From Parashewanella tropica (GTDB lineage Bacteria > Pseudomonadota > Gammaproteobacteria > Enterobacterales > Shewanellaceae), in the NCBI RefSeq assembly GCF_004358445.1, contig NZ_CP037951.1, forward strand, positions 2,924,001-2,988,000: DNA of 64,000 bases. The letters run 5' to 3'. The number at the start of each line of letters is the position of its first letter. The first letter of the stretch is position 1. The position numbers were made by a program, and so were the translations under genes. Shown here piece by piece: positions 37,802-46,829 of the stretch. The notes below the pieces were generated by a model. The model saw nothing but the letters and a program-made list of their open reading frames with translations, ran no database searches and was not told the origin of the DNA.

Positions 37802-39922
37802 TCAGTCGTAAAACTTACTTCCTTCTTCTGCCATTTTTAATAACAGCTCACAAGGTTCAAATCGTTCGCCATGAGTGGCTTGATAACCCTTAAGAAGTGT
37901 TACTAATTTATCAGCACCCATTTCATCCATATAACGGAATGGGCCACCTAGGAAAGGAGGAAAACCAATACCGAAGATAGCACCAATGTCACCATCTCTT
38001 GGTGAAGCAATAATGCCTTCTTCTAAACAACGTGCCGCTTCATTGAGCATTTGAACCACACATCGTTGTACCAATTTTTGAGGGTCATGAGCATGGCTAG
38101 GCGTAATACCAAATAAGGTGTAAACAGATTCATCAACCTGCTTTTTCCCTTTCTTGGCTTGCTTGCCATATAAATAGAAACCCTTTTCACTCTTACGACC
38201 TTTGCGACCATCAGCCAATAATTTTTCGTAAACATCAGGGGCTTTAAAGCGTGAGCCTAATTCTTTCTCCAAGATCGGAGAAATTTTTGCGCCAACATCA
38301 ATGCCGACTTCATCCAAAAGATTAATAGGGCCAACTGGGAAACCAAACTTAACTAGCGCTTTATCTAAATGTTCAATACGCTGACCTTCAAGTAATACCT
38401 GCGCTGCTTCCAGCATGTAAAGTACGAGAATACGATTTACATAAAAACCTGCGCCATCTTTAACCACAATCGGTGTTTTACCTTGCTTACGTGCGAACGC
38501 GACAGTGGTATCAATGGTTTGTTGTGATGTTTTTTCGTGAGCGATAACTTCCACCAATGGCATTTTTTCTACGGGAGAAAAATAATGAAGACCAATCACA
38601 TTTTCTGGTCTTTCTGCTGCTTCAGCAATTTGCCCGATCGGCAGTGAAGACGTATTAGATGCAAAAATCGTATGTTCGCTACATTCACGTTCGATATCTT
38701 TCACCATTTGATGTTTAAGGTTCAGATCTTCAAACACGGCTTCAACAACAATATCCGCATCTTTAACACCACGATATTCTGTCGTTGTGGTCATCAAGGC
38801 CATGGTATTGTCTCTGGCTGAAGCCGTCATATGACGGCGTTTTACTTTTTTATCGAGCTGCTTATAGGCATAGGCCATAGCATTGCTTAGACCTTGCTCT
38901 GCAATATCTTTTATACGCACTGGCATTTTGGCTTTTGTCGCAGTAACGGATGCAATACCGCCGCCCATTAAACCACCTCCAAGAACAACGGCTTTATTCA
39001 AATCTCGAATTTCCGCTTCGCCTGCTTCTTTTTTCATTTCAGTGGTGGCAAAAAAGATATTACGAAGCGCCGCAGATTCTTTGGTCATGACTAAATCAGC
39101 AAAGTGTCGAGCTTCAGTTTCAAGCCCAGCTTTGCTGCCTTTAGTTACACCTGTTTTAATGCAATCAATAATTTTAGGAGGAGCAGGATAATTACCTTGA
39201 GTTTTCTTATGAACTTTTTTGGCAGCTTGATCAAATACAATATTGCGACCAATAGACGTATCTTCTAAAAAGCGATTAACAAGGGATTTTTTACGAGGCT
39301 TAGGTGTGACCTTTCCTGATTTCGCCAACTCAATCGCAGCTTCAAGCAGAATCGATTGCGGAACCATGTCATTTACTAAACCCGCTTTTAAAGCTTGTTT
39401 TGCACGTAACTGCTTGCCTGTCAGCATCATATCTAAGGCGGTAGTGATGCCGACAAGTTTAGGTAATTTTTGAGTGCCGCCACTACCCGGAAGTAAACCA
39501 AGCATGACTTCAGGTAGCCCAAGCATGGTCTTGGTTGAATCAGAACAAATTCTGGCATGACAAGCCATTGCCAGTTCTAGACCGCCACCTAAACAAACAC
39601 CGTGAATAGCGGCGATAACAGGAAACGAAAGTCCTTCAAGTTCAGCAAAAACTTCATAACCTTTTTTAGTAATTGCAGTAACGTCATCTCGTGTGTTACA
39701 CGCATCCAACATTTTGACGTCGGCGCCAGCAATAAAGCTGTCTTTTTTACCTGAAATAAGCACTAAACCTTTAATACTGGTATCTCGCTTAATTTCACTT
39801 AGCAGTTCACTGATTTCATCAGCAAACTCAGCGCGGAGGGTATTCATGGTTTCACCCGGCACATCCATAGTGACCACAGCGATACCATCATCACGACGTT
39901 CTAAATTAAATGTTTTTTCCAT
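37802..39922 (-). CDS. fadJ: Fatty-acid oxidation complex subunit alpha
   Basis: This 706-residue bifunctional enzyme has an N-terminal enoyl-CoA hydratase/isomerase domain (about 1-190; GADVKML, CLGGGLELAMACH, LGLLPGSGGTQ) and a C-terminal 3-hydroxyacyl-CoA dehydrogenase domain (about 305-700; VLGGGLMGGGIASV nucleotide site, SNTSSLPIG, GLHYFSPVEKMPLVEV). It carries out the hydration and dehydrogenation steps of beta-oxidation. Pairing with fadI, 6 bases upstream, and the length identify FadJ rather than FadB. Confidence 0.95.
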   Translation of the reverse strand: MEKTFNLERRDDGIAVVTMDVPGETMNTLRAEFADEISELLSEIKRDTSIKGLVLISGKKDSFIAGADVKMLDACNTRDDVTAITKKGYEVFAELEGLSFPVIAAIHGVCLGGGLELAMACHARICSDSTKTMLGLPEVMLGLLPGSGGTQKLPKLVGITTALDMMLTGKQLRAKQALKAGLVNDMVPQSILLEAAIELAKSGKVTPKPRKKSLVNRFLEDTSIGRNIVFDQAAKKVHKKTQGNYPAPPKIIDCIKTGVTKGSKAGLETEARHFADLVMTKESAALRNIFFATTEMKKEAGEAEIRDLNKAVVLGGGLMGGGIASVTATKAKMPVRIKDIAEQGLSNAMAYAYKQLDKKVKRRHMTASARDNTMALMTTTTEYRGVKDADIVVEAVFEDLNLKHQMVKDIERECSEHTIFASNTSSLPIGQIAEAAERPENVIGLHYFSPVEKMPLVEVIAHEKTSQQTIDTTVAFARKQGKTPIVVKDGAGFYVNRILVLYMLEAAQVLLEGQRIEHLDKALVKFGFPVGPINLLDEVGIDVGAKISPILEKELGSRFKAPDVYEKLLADGRKGRKSEKGFYLYGKQAKKGKKQVDESVYTLFGITPSHAHDPQKLVQRCVVQMLNEAARCLEEGIIASPRDGDIGAIFGIGFPPFLGGPFRYMDEMGADKLVTLLKGYQATHGERFEPCELLLKMAEEGSKFYD

Positions 39923-39928
39923 CTTGAT

Positions 39929-41239
39929 TTACTCCACTTCGACAATCATTGCAGCGCCTAAACCACCAGCTGCACAAGCGGTTGCTAAACCAGTGCCTCC
40001 GCCACGACGTTTTAATTCATTACATACTTGAGTGATCAAACGAGTACCTGTTGCAGCGAATGGATGACCATAAGCAATTGAGCCACCGAGTACATTGAAT
40101 TTGCTCATATCAATTTCACCAATGGCGCGAGATTGCCCCAGCTTTTCTTCAGCAAACTTTTTAGAAGCAAACATTTTCATGTTGGCTAATGCTTGTGCCG
40201 CAAATGCTTCATGCATTTCGATTAAATCTAAATCTTCTAATTGCATTCCTGCATTCGCTAGCGCTTTAGGCGTGGCGTATGAAGGTCCCATTAACATGTC
40301 TTCCCACACATCAATGGCACTGAACGCATAACTTTTAATATAACCGATTGGGTCATAACCTAATGCTTTAGCTTTGCCTTCACTCATTAAGATCACAGCT
40401 GATGCACCATCAGTTAGAGGTGTAGAATTTGCCGCTGTAACTGTTCCGTGTTTTCTATCAAACACAGGACGAAGTTTGGCATAACCAGCTAAATTCGAGT
40501 CAGTGCGAATATTATTGTCTTTTTCAAGGAATGACTTATAAGGAGAAACATGCGTCACCATCACCTCATCATTCAATACACCTGATTCCCACGTTTGAGT
40601 GGCCAAAGTGTGAGAGCGATGCGCTAACTCATCCTGATCGGCACGACTGATTTGATGAGTCTTTGCCATTTGTTCAGCCGTTTGCCCCATGCTTAAATTC
40701 GTCGAATACTCGGCAACAGCAGGCGGAACAGGCAGTAAATCTTTTAATCGTAATTTCTTAATGATGTTCCAGCGTTGTCCAAGTGTTCTCGCCTTCGATA
40801 AGTCCACCAAGCCACGGGCTAAACGCTTTGACGCTAAAATCGGCACAACCGACGATGAATCAGCACCACCAGCAATACCTATTTCGGCATTGCCTAATAA
40901 AATAGACTCAGCAATATTTGCCGTAGATTGAAAACTGGTGGCACAAGCTCGAGTCACACTATAAGCATCAGTATGAACATTCATCCCTGTGCCTAGAACT
41001 ATTTCACGAGCGATATTTGGCGCAGCAGGCATTTGAACAACCTGCCCATAAACCAATTGGTCAATCAATTTAGGATCAAGTTCTGAGCGAGAAAGCATCT
41101 CGTTTACGACCATCTTCCCTAGATCTAATGCTGAAATACCATGCAAAGCCGTAGCTTGTTTTGCAAACGGTGTTCGTAAACCGCTGACTATCGCAACACG
41201 TTCGCCACGACTGTTAGTGAGTTGTTGCTTACCACCCAT
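39929..41239 (-). CDS. fadI: Acetyl-CoA C-acyltransferase (3-ketoacyl-CoA thiolase)
   Basis: This 436-residue thiolase performs the last, chain-cleaving step of beta-oxidation. The nucleophilic cysteine is in [11 protein letters not shown] (about residue 99), and the C-terminal catalytic residues are in [14 protein letters not shown] and [15 protein letters not shown]. Its length and operon with fadJ identify FadI. A FadR-like and a PsrA-like site lie 140-210 bases upstream, which suggests control by fatty-acyl-CoA. Confidence 0.95.
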   Translation of the reverse strand: MGGKQQLTNSRGERVAIVSGLRTPFAKQATALHGISALDLGKMVVNEMLSRSELDPKLIDQLVYGQVVQMPAAPNIAREIVLGTGMNVHTDAYSVTRACATSFQSTANIAESILLGNAEIGIAGGADSSSVVPILASKRLARGLVDLSKARTLGQRWNIIKKLRLKDLLPVPPAVAEYSTNLSMGQTAEQMAKTHQISRADQDELAHRSHTLATQTWESGVLNDEVMVTHVSPYKSFLEKDNNIRTDSNLAGYAKLRPVFDRKHGTVTAANSTPLTDGASAVILMSEGKAKALGYDPIGYIKSYAFSAIDVWEDMLMGPSYATPKALANAGMQLEDLDLIEMHEAFAAQALANMKMFASKKFAEEKLGQSRAIGEIDMSKFNVLGGSIAYGHPFAATGTRLITQVCNELKRRGGGTGLATACAAGGLGAAMIVEVE

Positions 41240-41381
41240 AAATTACCCCTGTGAAATATATCAATCCGTTAAATGCTATAACCATAGAATAAATCGAACT
41301 GAATAAACAAAATCAATTGAATATATGTCTGGTTTGCCACCAACCTCAAAACAAGATTTTTTTGGGAACTTGTCTGGCGAC

Positions 41382-41398
41382 AACAGGTCAGACCTTAG
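41382..41398. promoter_or_regulatory. FadR-like operator upstream of fadI
   Basis: AACAGGTCAGACCTTAG contains the palindromic core GGTCAGACC of the E. coli FadR site (AACTGGTCNGACCTGTT). It lies between fadI and the divergent MoxR gene. Confidence 0.6.
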
Positions 41399-41435
41399 AA
41401 CTGTGATCTGATTCTAACTATTTAAAAGCAATATT

Positions 41436-41449
41436 CAAACACTTGTTTA
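41436..41449. promoter_or_regulatory. PsrA-like operator
   Basis: CAAACACTTGTTTA fits the C/G-AAAC-N(2-4)-GTTT palindrome described for PsrA, a fatty-acid-responsive repressor. It lies about 40 bases from the FadR-like site. The motif is short, so this is tentative. Confidence 0.4.
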
Positions 41450-41555
41450 GATTTATCTGATTATGAAAAATTAATATCCCTTGAACTTCCCATAAATAAA
41501 ATGATAAAAAACACCATAAATCGTAGTCGAAGCATTTAAATTACTGAGAAAAATC

Positions 41556-42512
41556 ATGTCTCTAAGCCGTTTTCAAACATTACGACAATACTTAAATACC
41601 GTGATCCTCGGTCAGCCGACACTCACGGAAAACCTACTAATCGCACTTGTTGCCAATGGACACCTTTTAGTAGAAGGTCCTCCGGGACTTGCGAAAACCC
41701 GTGCGGTCAAAGCTTTATGTGACGGTATTGAAGGTGACTTCCACCGAGTTCAATTTACGCCTGATTTATTACCTGCCGATCTTACTGGTACTGATATCTA
41801 CCGTGCTCAAACTGGTGCTTTTGAATTCGAGGCTGGGCCGATATTCCATAATTTGATTTTGGCAGACGAAATCAACCGTGCACCAGCAAAGGTTCAGTCC
41901 GCACTATTGGAAGCTATGGCAGAAGGCCAAGTAACCGTTGGTAAAAACAGCTACAAGCTACCTGAACTGTTTTTAGTGATGGCGACGCAAAACCCGTTAG
42001 AAAATGAAGGGACTTACCCATTACCAGAAGCTCAGCTTGACCGCTTTCTTATGCATTTGAGCCTTGATTATCCAAGTGCTGAAACAGAAATGGAAATTTT
42101 GCGTCAATCACGTAAAGAAGCGCAAACTCATCAGCTGCCTTCAATGGAGCCTATCTCTCAAACTGATATTTTTGCAGCTCGTGACGCGGCATTAGATATT
42201 TATTTAGCTGAACCGCTTGAGAAATACATCATCGACATTGTAATGGCGACTCGCCAGCCACAAGGGTTTAGTGAAGAGCTTGCACAATGGATAGAATACG
42301 GTGTCAGCCCTCGCGCCACCATTTCTCTTGAACGTTGTGCAAGAGCAAGAGCTTGGCTTCAAGAACGTGATTATGTATCACCTGAGGATATCCAAGCTGT
42401 AGCAGGTAATGTGTTACGTCACCGCATTCTGTTGAGCTATCAAGCACAAGCAGAAGGGATAAGCACTGATGATGTTATCCAAAAAGTGATCAGCTTAGTC
42501 GCTGTGCCATAA
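41556..42512 (+). CDS. MoxR family AAA+ ATPase
   Basis: This is a 318-residue cytoplasmic ATPase that heads a MoxR/VWA operon. Walker A is EGPPGLAKTRAV (about residues 40-51), Walker B is LILADEINRAP (about 105-115), and sensor 1 is VMATQNPLENEGTYPLPEAQLDRF. MoxR proteins act as chaperones that activate metal-binding or VWA-domain partners, several of which are encoded just downstream. The divergent fadI gene lies 316 bases upstream across a shared regulatory region. Confidence 0.93.
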   Translation: MSLSRFQTLRQYLNTVILGQPTLTENLLIALVANGHLLVEGPPGLAKTRAVKALCDGIEGDFHRVQFTPDLLPADLTGTDIYRAQTGAFEFEAGPIFHNLILADEINRAPAKVQSALLEAMAEGQVTVGKNSYKLPELFLVMATQNPLENEGTYPLPEAQLDRFLMHLSLDYPSAETEMEILRQSRKEAQTHQLPSMEPISQTDIFAARDAALDIYLAEPLEKYIIDIVMATRQPQGFSEELAQWIEYGVSPRATISLERCARARAWLQERDYVSPEDIQAVAGNVLRHRILLSYQAQAEGISTDDVIQKVISLVAVP

Positions 42513-42530
42513 GCCAAATAAAGGTTGTAA

Positions 42531-43478
42531 TTGATAAACACAATGATAACTGAACAACAATTGCCTCTGTTTGCCAATGGCTTAAACCTGACAGAAAAAG
42601 AGTTATTAGCTTGTCAAAATCTGGCTAAGGCATTGCCTAATGTTAACCACAGAGCCAGAGCGGCTTTAGCTGGACATAGAAGCAGTAACATCAAAGGTCG
42701 AGGTATGGAATTTGCCGAAGTTCGTCATTATCAACAAGGTGATGATGTTCGAAGTATTGATTGGCGAGTCACGGCTCGAACAGGCAAGCCCCATACAAAG
42801 CTGTTTGTCGAAGAGCGTGAGCGCCCTATTCTGTTGTTTGTAGACTTTAGCCATAGTCAATTTTTTGGTTCTCAATTATTACTGCAATCAGTACAAACGG
42901 CACATATTGCCGCTACTCTTGGTTGGCAAGCAATACAGCATGGTGATCGACTCGGAGCCTTGGTGGCAACAGAAACAGAACATGTTGAGCTCAAGCCCAA
43001 AAGTCGTCGTCATGGGATTTTGCAACTTATCTCAACTCTAAATGAACTTCATCAACATCAACTAGATAACATTGACGATGAAGATTATCAGCCCGATCAT
43101 GTTTTCAATGCTTGCATGCGCTTAAAACGATTAGCTAAACCCGGTTCATTAGTATGGATTGTTTCAGACGGACAAAACTTTACCCCAGAATGTGTTGCAC
43201 CACTTACTGAGTTAAAACGTCATTGTGAAGTAAAAGCTTTTTTAGTCACTGACCCTTTAAGAACGGGCGAGCTACCACTTCCCAAACAATTTTCACTGCC
43301 TATCAAGCAAGGTAAACATAAAACCGTATTAACACGTCACTCCTACCAAGAGTGGTTAAGTAGCGAACAACAAAAAAGACAACAGTTTCTCTCGATTATG
43401 CAGCAAATCCATGTATACCCGAATATCATTGATGCAGGTAAAAAGCTCAGTGAACAACTGGAGCATTTACGCCAATGA
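42531..43478 (+). CDS. DUF58 domain-containing protein
   Basis: This is a 315-residue protein of the DUF58 family (a degenerate VWA-like fold). The family signature GRGMEFAEVRHYQQGDDVRSIDWRVTART lies near residues 62-90 with short breaks, followed by KLFVEERERPILLFVDFS. It regularly accompanies MoxR ATPases. The TTG start at 42531 is supported by AAAGG 6 bases upstream; an in-frame ATG at 42543 is the alternative. It ends 4 bases into the next gene, so translation is coupled. Confidence 0.9.
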   Translation: MINTMITEQQLPLFANGLNLTEKELLACQNLAKALPNVNHRARAALAGHRSSNIKGRGMEFAEVRHYQQGDDVRSIDWRVTARTGKPHTKLFVEERERPILLFVDFSHSQFFGSQLLLQSVQTAHIAATLGWQAIQHGDRLGALVATETEHVELKPKSRRHGILQLISTLNELHQHQLDNIDDEDYQPDHVFNACMRLKRLAKPGSLVWIVSDGQNFTPECVAPLTELKRHCEVKAFLVTDPLRTGELPLPKQFSLPIKQGKHKTVLTRHSYQEWLSSEQQKRQQFLSIMQQIHVYPNIIDAGKKLSEQLEHLRQ

Positions 43479-43957
43479 ATGCCCAAAATCCAGCACTTGC
43501 TCAGTTAAAAGATATACATACGCCTGAAGCCATCGGAATTTGGCCGCTGGCTATTGGATATTGGGTTGTTATTGTTGTCGTATTAATGCTGATAGTAATG
43601 ACTTACTTGCTTATCAAACGATATAAAAAAAATCAGCAAGTCAAAATTGCCGCTTTAGCTGAATTAAACAGCATATCGCAAAGCGATGAAACCTATGCTG
43701 TGCAAGTTAATGCCGTCTTAAAACGTGCCGCACTAAGTTATAGAAGCCGAGAAGACATCGCCTCTATTGACGGAAAAAATTGGTATCAATGGCTTGATAA
43801 AACCATGCCTAAAAACCAACAAGGTGAAATTGCCGAACTGTTAGATAGACGCTATCAAGCAACGCCTCTATCCGACTCAGAAAAGAAACAGTTGCAGTCA
43901 TTAGCCATGACTTGGCTTAAACAAAGCTTGCCTCTAAAACAGGAGGCAAAATGTTAA
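43475..43957 (+). CDS. DUF4381 domain-containing membrane protein
   Basis: This is a 160-residue protein with one transmembrane helix (about residues 25-47; YWVVIVVVLMLIVMTYLLI) and a cytoplasmic helical part (RAALSYRSREDIASIDGKNW). It matches DUF4381, always found in MoxR/Bat clusters. The start overlaps the DUF58 stop (ATGA type) and the stop overlaps the next start by 7 bases. Confidence 0.85.
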   Translation: MNAQNPALAQLKDIHTPEAIGIWPLAIGYWVVIVVVLMLIVMTYLLIKRYKKNQQVKIAALAELNSISQSDETYAVQVNAVLKRAALSYRSREDIASIDGKNWYQWLDKTMPKNQQGEIAELLDRRYQATPLSDSEKKQLQSLAMTWLKQSLPLKQEAKC

Positions 43958-44946
43958 CCATTATTTGGCCTTGGATTTGGCTATTATTGCCACTGCCACT
44001 CATTTTCAAACGCATTAAACAAAAACAACAAGGTGGACACCTAAAACTGCCAGCAACAGGTAGCATCTCTGGTGTTCAGCAACAAAAAGCTTCACCGTCA
44101 AAATACGGCTACTGGCTTTTATGGTTGTTATTTTTAGCTGCCATTTGTCGCCCACAATGGTTAGGCGAACCCATTGAGCTTCCAAGTAAAGGTCGTGACT
44201 TAATGGTAGCAGTCGATTTATCAGGCAGTATGCAAATCGAAGACATGGTACTAGATAATCAAACCGTTGATCGCTTTACCATGATCCGCCATGTTGTTAG
44301 TGACTTTATTCAACGTCGTAAAGGGGATCGAATTGGTTTAATTTTGTTTGCCGATCACGCCTATTTACAAGCACCTTTAACGCTTGATAGACGCTCAGTC
44401 AGCCAGTTTCTAAAAGAAGCACAAATTGGATTAGTGGGTAAACAAACCGCCATAGGTGAAGCGATTGGTTTAGCGGTTAAACGCTTTGATAAAGTAAAAA
44501 ACAGTAACCGAATTTTGATCTTACTGACTGATGGCTCAAACAATGCTGGCGTATTAGACCCACAACAAGCCGCTGAAATTGCCGCAAAACGAGGCATTAC
44601 AATTTATACCATTGGCGTAGGTGCGGATGTGCTAGAGCAAAGAACACTCTTTGGTCGCCAACGAGTCAACCCGTCTATGGATCTTGATATCAATGCACTT
44701 AAAGCCATTTCAAATACAACCCATGGCAAGTTTTTCCGCGCTCGAAACACTGAAGAATTAGAAAAGATTTACCATGAGATAGACAAGCTAGAACCTATCG
44801 CAAGAGATCAACAAACGTATCGTCCACGTTCAGAGCTGTTTTATTACCCACTCGCCATATTGTTATTACTGCACGTGCTCATGTGTCTAAGCCGATTACC
44901 TGTATTACAAAATTTACGAAAATCCAAATCAGGAGAACAAAAATGA
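43951..44946 (+). CDS. VWA domain membrane protein (BatA-like)
   Basis: This 331-residue protein has an N-terminal membrane segment, a second near residue 54, a von Willebrand A domain with a complete MIDAS (AVDLSGSMQ near residue 89 and LLTDGSNNAG near 190), and a C-terminal membrane helix near residue 300. It should be an inner-membrane protein with the VWA domain in the periplasm or cytoplasm, depending on topology. It overlaps its neighbours on both sides. Confidence 0.9.
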   Translation: MLTIIWPWIWLLLPLPLIFKRIKQKQQGGHLKLPATGSISGVQQQKASPSKYGYWLLWLLFLAAICRPQWLGEPIELPSKGRDLMVAVDLSGSMQIEDMVLDNQTVDRFTMIRHVVSDFIQRRKGDRIGLILFADHAYLQAPLTLDRRSVSQFLKEAQIGLVGKQTAIGEAIGLAVKRFDKVKNSNRILILLTDGSNNAGVLDPQQAAEIAAKRGITIYTIGVGADVLEQRTLFGRQRVNPSMDLDINALKAISNTTHGKFFRARNTEELEKIYHEIDKLEPIARDQQTYRPRSELFYYPLAILLLLHVLMCLSRLPVLQNLRKSKSGEQK

Positions 44947-46829
44947 CCTTACATTTTATTCGTCCTGAATGGTTGTTTGCCCTCATTCCACTCGCAGTGG
45001 TTTTAGTGTTTCTTTGGCGTCAACAAGGCGGAAATACGGTTTGGAATCGTTATATTTCACCTCATCTTGCCAACTTGCTGATTGATTCTGGCGTACAAAA
45101 TAATAAAAACTCAGTATTCTTACTCAGCAGTTTTTGGCTGATTTTGGTTCTCGCCTTATCTGGCCCAGCTGTAACCAAAGAAAACTTACCCGTTTTTGCC
45201 AGTACACAAGGCAGAGTATTGTTGATGGATATGTCGTTATCCATGTATGCCACAGATTTACCACCAAATAGATTGGCTCAAGAACGTTACAAAGCCATAG
45301 ATTTAATAAAAGCTCTTAAAGAAGGAGAAACGGGTTTAATCGCATACGCAGGCGATGCTTTCACTATTAGCCCGTTAACCCGAGATAAAGGCACGCTACT
45401 CAACTTTTTACCAACGTTATCGCCTGACATTATGCCTGTAGCTGGTTCAAACCTTGCAGCAGGTATTGAGAAGGCTAAGCAACTGCTCACTCAAGGTGGA
45501 CACGTTAGTGGTGATATTATTGTCTTCACAGACGGCATTAATGAAAAACAACTTCAACAAGCCAAAGCTCAGCTTAATGACCAAAATTTCCGCTTAATTA
45601 TTCTGGCTTTCGGAAGTCAGCAAGGTGCACCTATTAAGCTTCCTGATGGTCAATTACTCAGAGACAATGCCGATCAAATTGTCGTTGCTAAAACTCGTTA
45701 TGATTTACTTGAAGAATTGGCTCAAGCAGGTCAAGGAATCACTATCCGCCAGCGAGCTGATAATAATGATATTGAACAGATAACTTCATGGTTGAGTGTT
45801 AAAAAACAAGCTAAATTGACCGACCTTGAAGGTGAAACATGGCAAGACTTAGGCCCTTATATCGCTTTATTACTTTTACCTTTTGTACTTATGTTATTTA
45901 GAAACGGCGCGACGTTGTTCTCTCTTGTATTGTGCTCTTACCTTTTGATGCCGCAACAAGCCCATGCCCTTGATTGGGATTCCCTCTGGAAAACACAAAA
46001 CCAACAAGCGCAAGAAGCGTATAACGAGCAAAATTACAAACAAGCTGCCAAACAGTTTAACCAACCTCAATGGCAGCATAGCGCCCAATATAAATCAGGT
46101 GATTTTAAGCAAGCATTAAAAGGTTTTGAGCAAGACAATTCGGCAACGGGACTTTACAACCAAGGCAATACTTTAATGCAAATGGGTAATTATGCCGAAG
46201 CAGAAAAACGCTACCAACAAGCTTTGAAGCAAAATCCTTCGATGGCTGACGCTAAAGATAATTTGGAGTTAGCCAAAAAACTTCAGAAGCAACAGCAGCA
46301 AAATAAACAAAACAGTAGCGGTGACAACAAACAGCAAAACCAAGATAAAAAAGATCAGCAACAACAAAGTGATCAACAAAATCAGAAAAACAGTGACGAA
46401 CAAAAGTCACAACAAAAGCAAAATCAACAGCAGCAAAACAAGCAGAATCAAAACGCTGAGCAAAAAGATCAAAAATCTGGTCAATCACAGTCAGAAGATA
46501 ACCAAAACAATAAACCACAGCAACAAAACCAACAAACATCTCAGGACGACCAAGAACAAAAGCAATCTCAGCAGAAGCAGTCTGAAAAGAAACAGGACCA
46601 AACTCAGTCTGAAAAAGAAAAACCTGATGAGCAAAAATCAGATCAACAACAGGCTGCAACGGCAGAGCAAAAACAAGGTGAACCTAAACAGGAATTACCT
46701 GCAAGTATGCAACGAGTATTAAATGCTTTACCTGATGATCCTCAACTGTTGATCAGAAATAAAATGCAGCTTGAGTATCAAAAACGTCGCCAACAAGGTA
46801 GAACAGTAGAAGGACAAGAACAGTGGTAA
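44943..46829 (+). CDS. VWA and TPR protein (BatB/BatC-like) with a Gln/Lys-rich region
   Basis: This 628-residue protein has two N-terminal membrane helices, a VWA domain with MIDAS residues (LLMDMSLSMYATDL near residue 100, VFTDGINEKQ near 190), and two more membrane segments near 305-345. TPR-type repeats follow (YNQGNTLMQMGNYAEAEKRYQQALKQNP near 415-442, in one unit), then about 150 residues of Gln/Lys/Asn/Ser/Asp low complexity, and a short conserved tail (PASMQRVLNALPDDPQLLIR). The ATG at 44943 overlaps the previous stop (ATGA). The low-complexity region is a known trait of BatC-like proteins. Confidence 0.88.
   Translation: MTLHFIRPEWLFALIPLAVVLVFLWRQQGGNTVWNRYISPHLANLLIDSGVQNNKNSVFLLSSFWLILVLALSGPAVTKENLPVFASTQGRVLLMDMSLSMYATDLPPNRLAQERYKAIDLIKALKEGETGLIAYAGDAFTISPLTRDKGTLLNFLPTLSPDIMPVAGSNLAAGIEKAKQLLTQGGHVSGDIIVFTDGINEKQLQQAKAQLNDQNFRLIILAFGSQQGAPIKLPDGQLLRDNADQIVVAKTRYDLLEELAQAGQGITIRQRADNNDIEQITSWLSVKKQAKLTDLEGETWQDLGPYIALLLLPFVLMLFRNGATLFSLVLCSYLLMPQQAHALDWDSLWKTQNQQAQEAYNEQNYKQAAKQFNQPQWQHSAQYKSGDFKQALKGFEQDNSATGLYNQGNTLMQMGNYAEAEKRYQQALKQNPSMADAKDNLELAKKLQKQQQQNKQNSSGDNKQQNQDKKDQQQQSDQQNQKNSDEQKSQQKQNQQQQNKQNQNAEQKDQKSGQSQSEDNQNNKPQQQNQQTSQDDQEQKQSQQKQSEKKQDQTQSEKEKPDEQKSDQQQAATAEQKQGEPKQELPASMQRVLNALPDDPQLLIRNKMQLEYQKRRQQGRTVEGQEQW

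Noticed and set aside
46321-46722. Long Lys/Asn-rich ORF in another frame
   Set aside because: It is the shifted reading of the Gln/Lys low-complexity region of the VWA-TPR protein and has no separate ribosome site.
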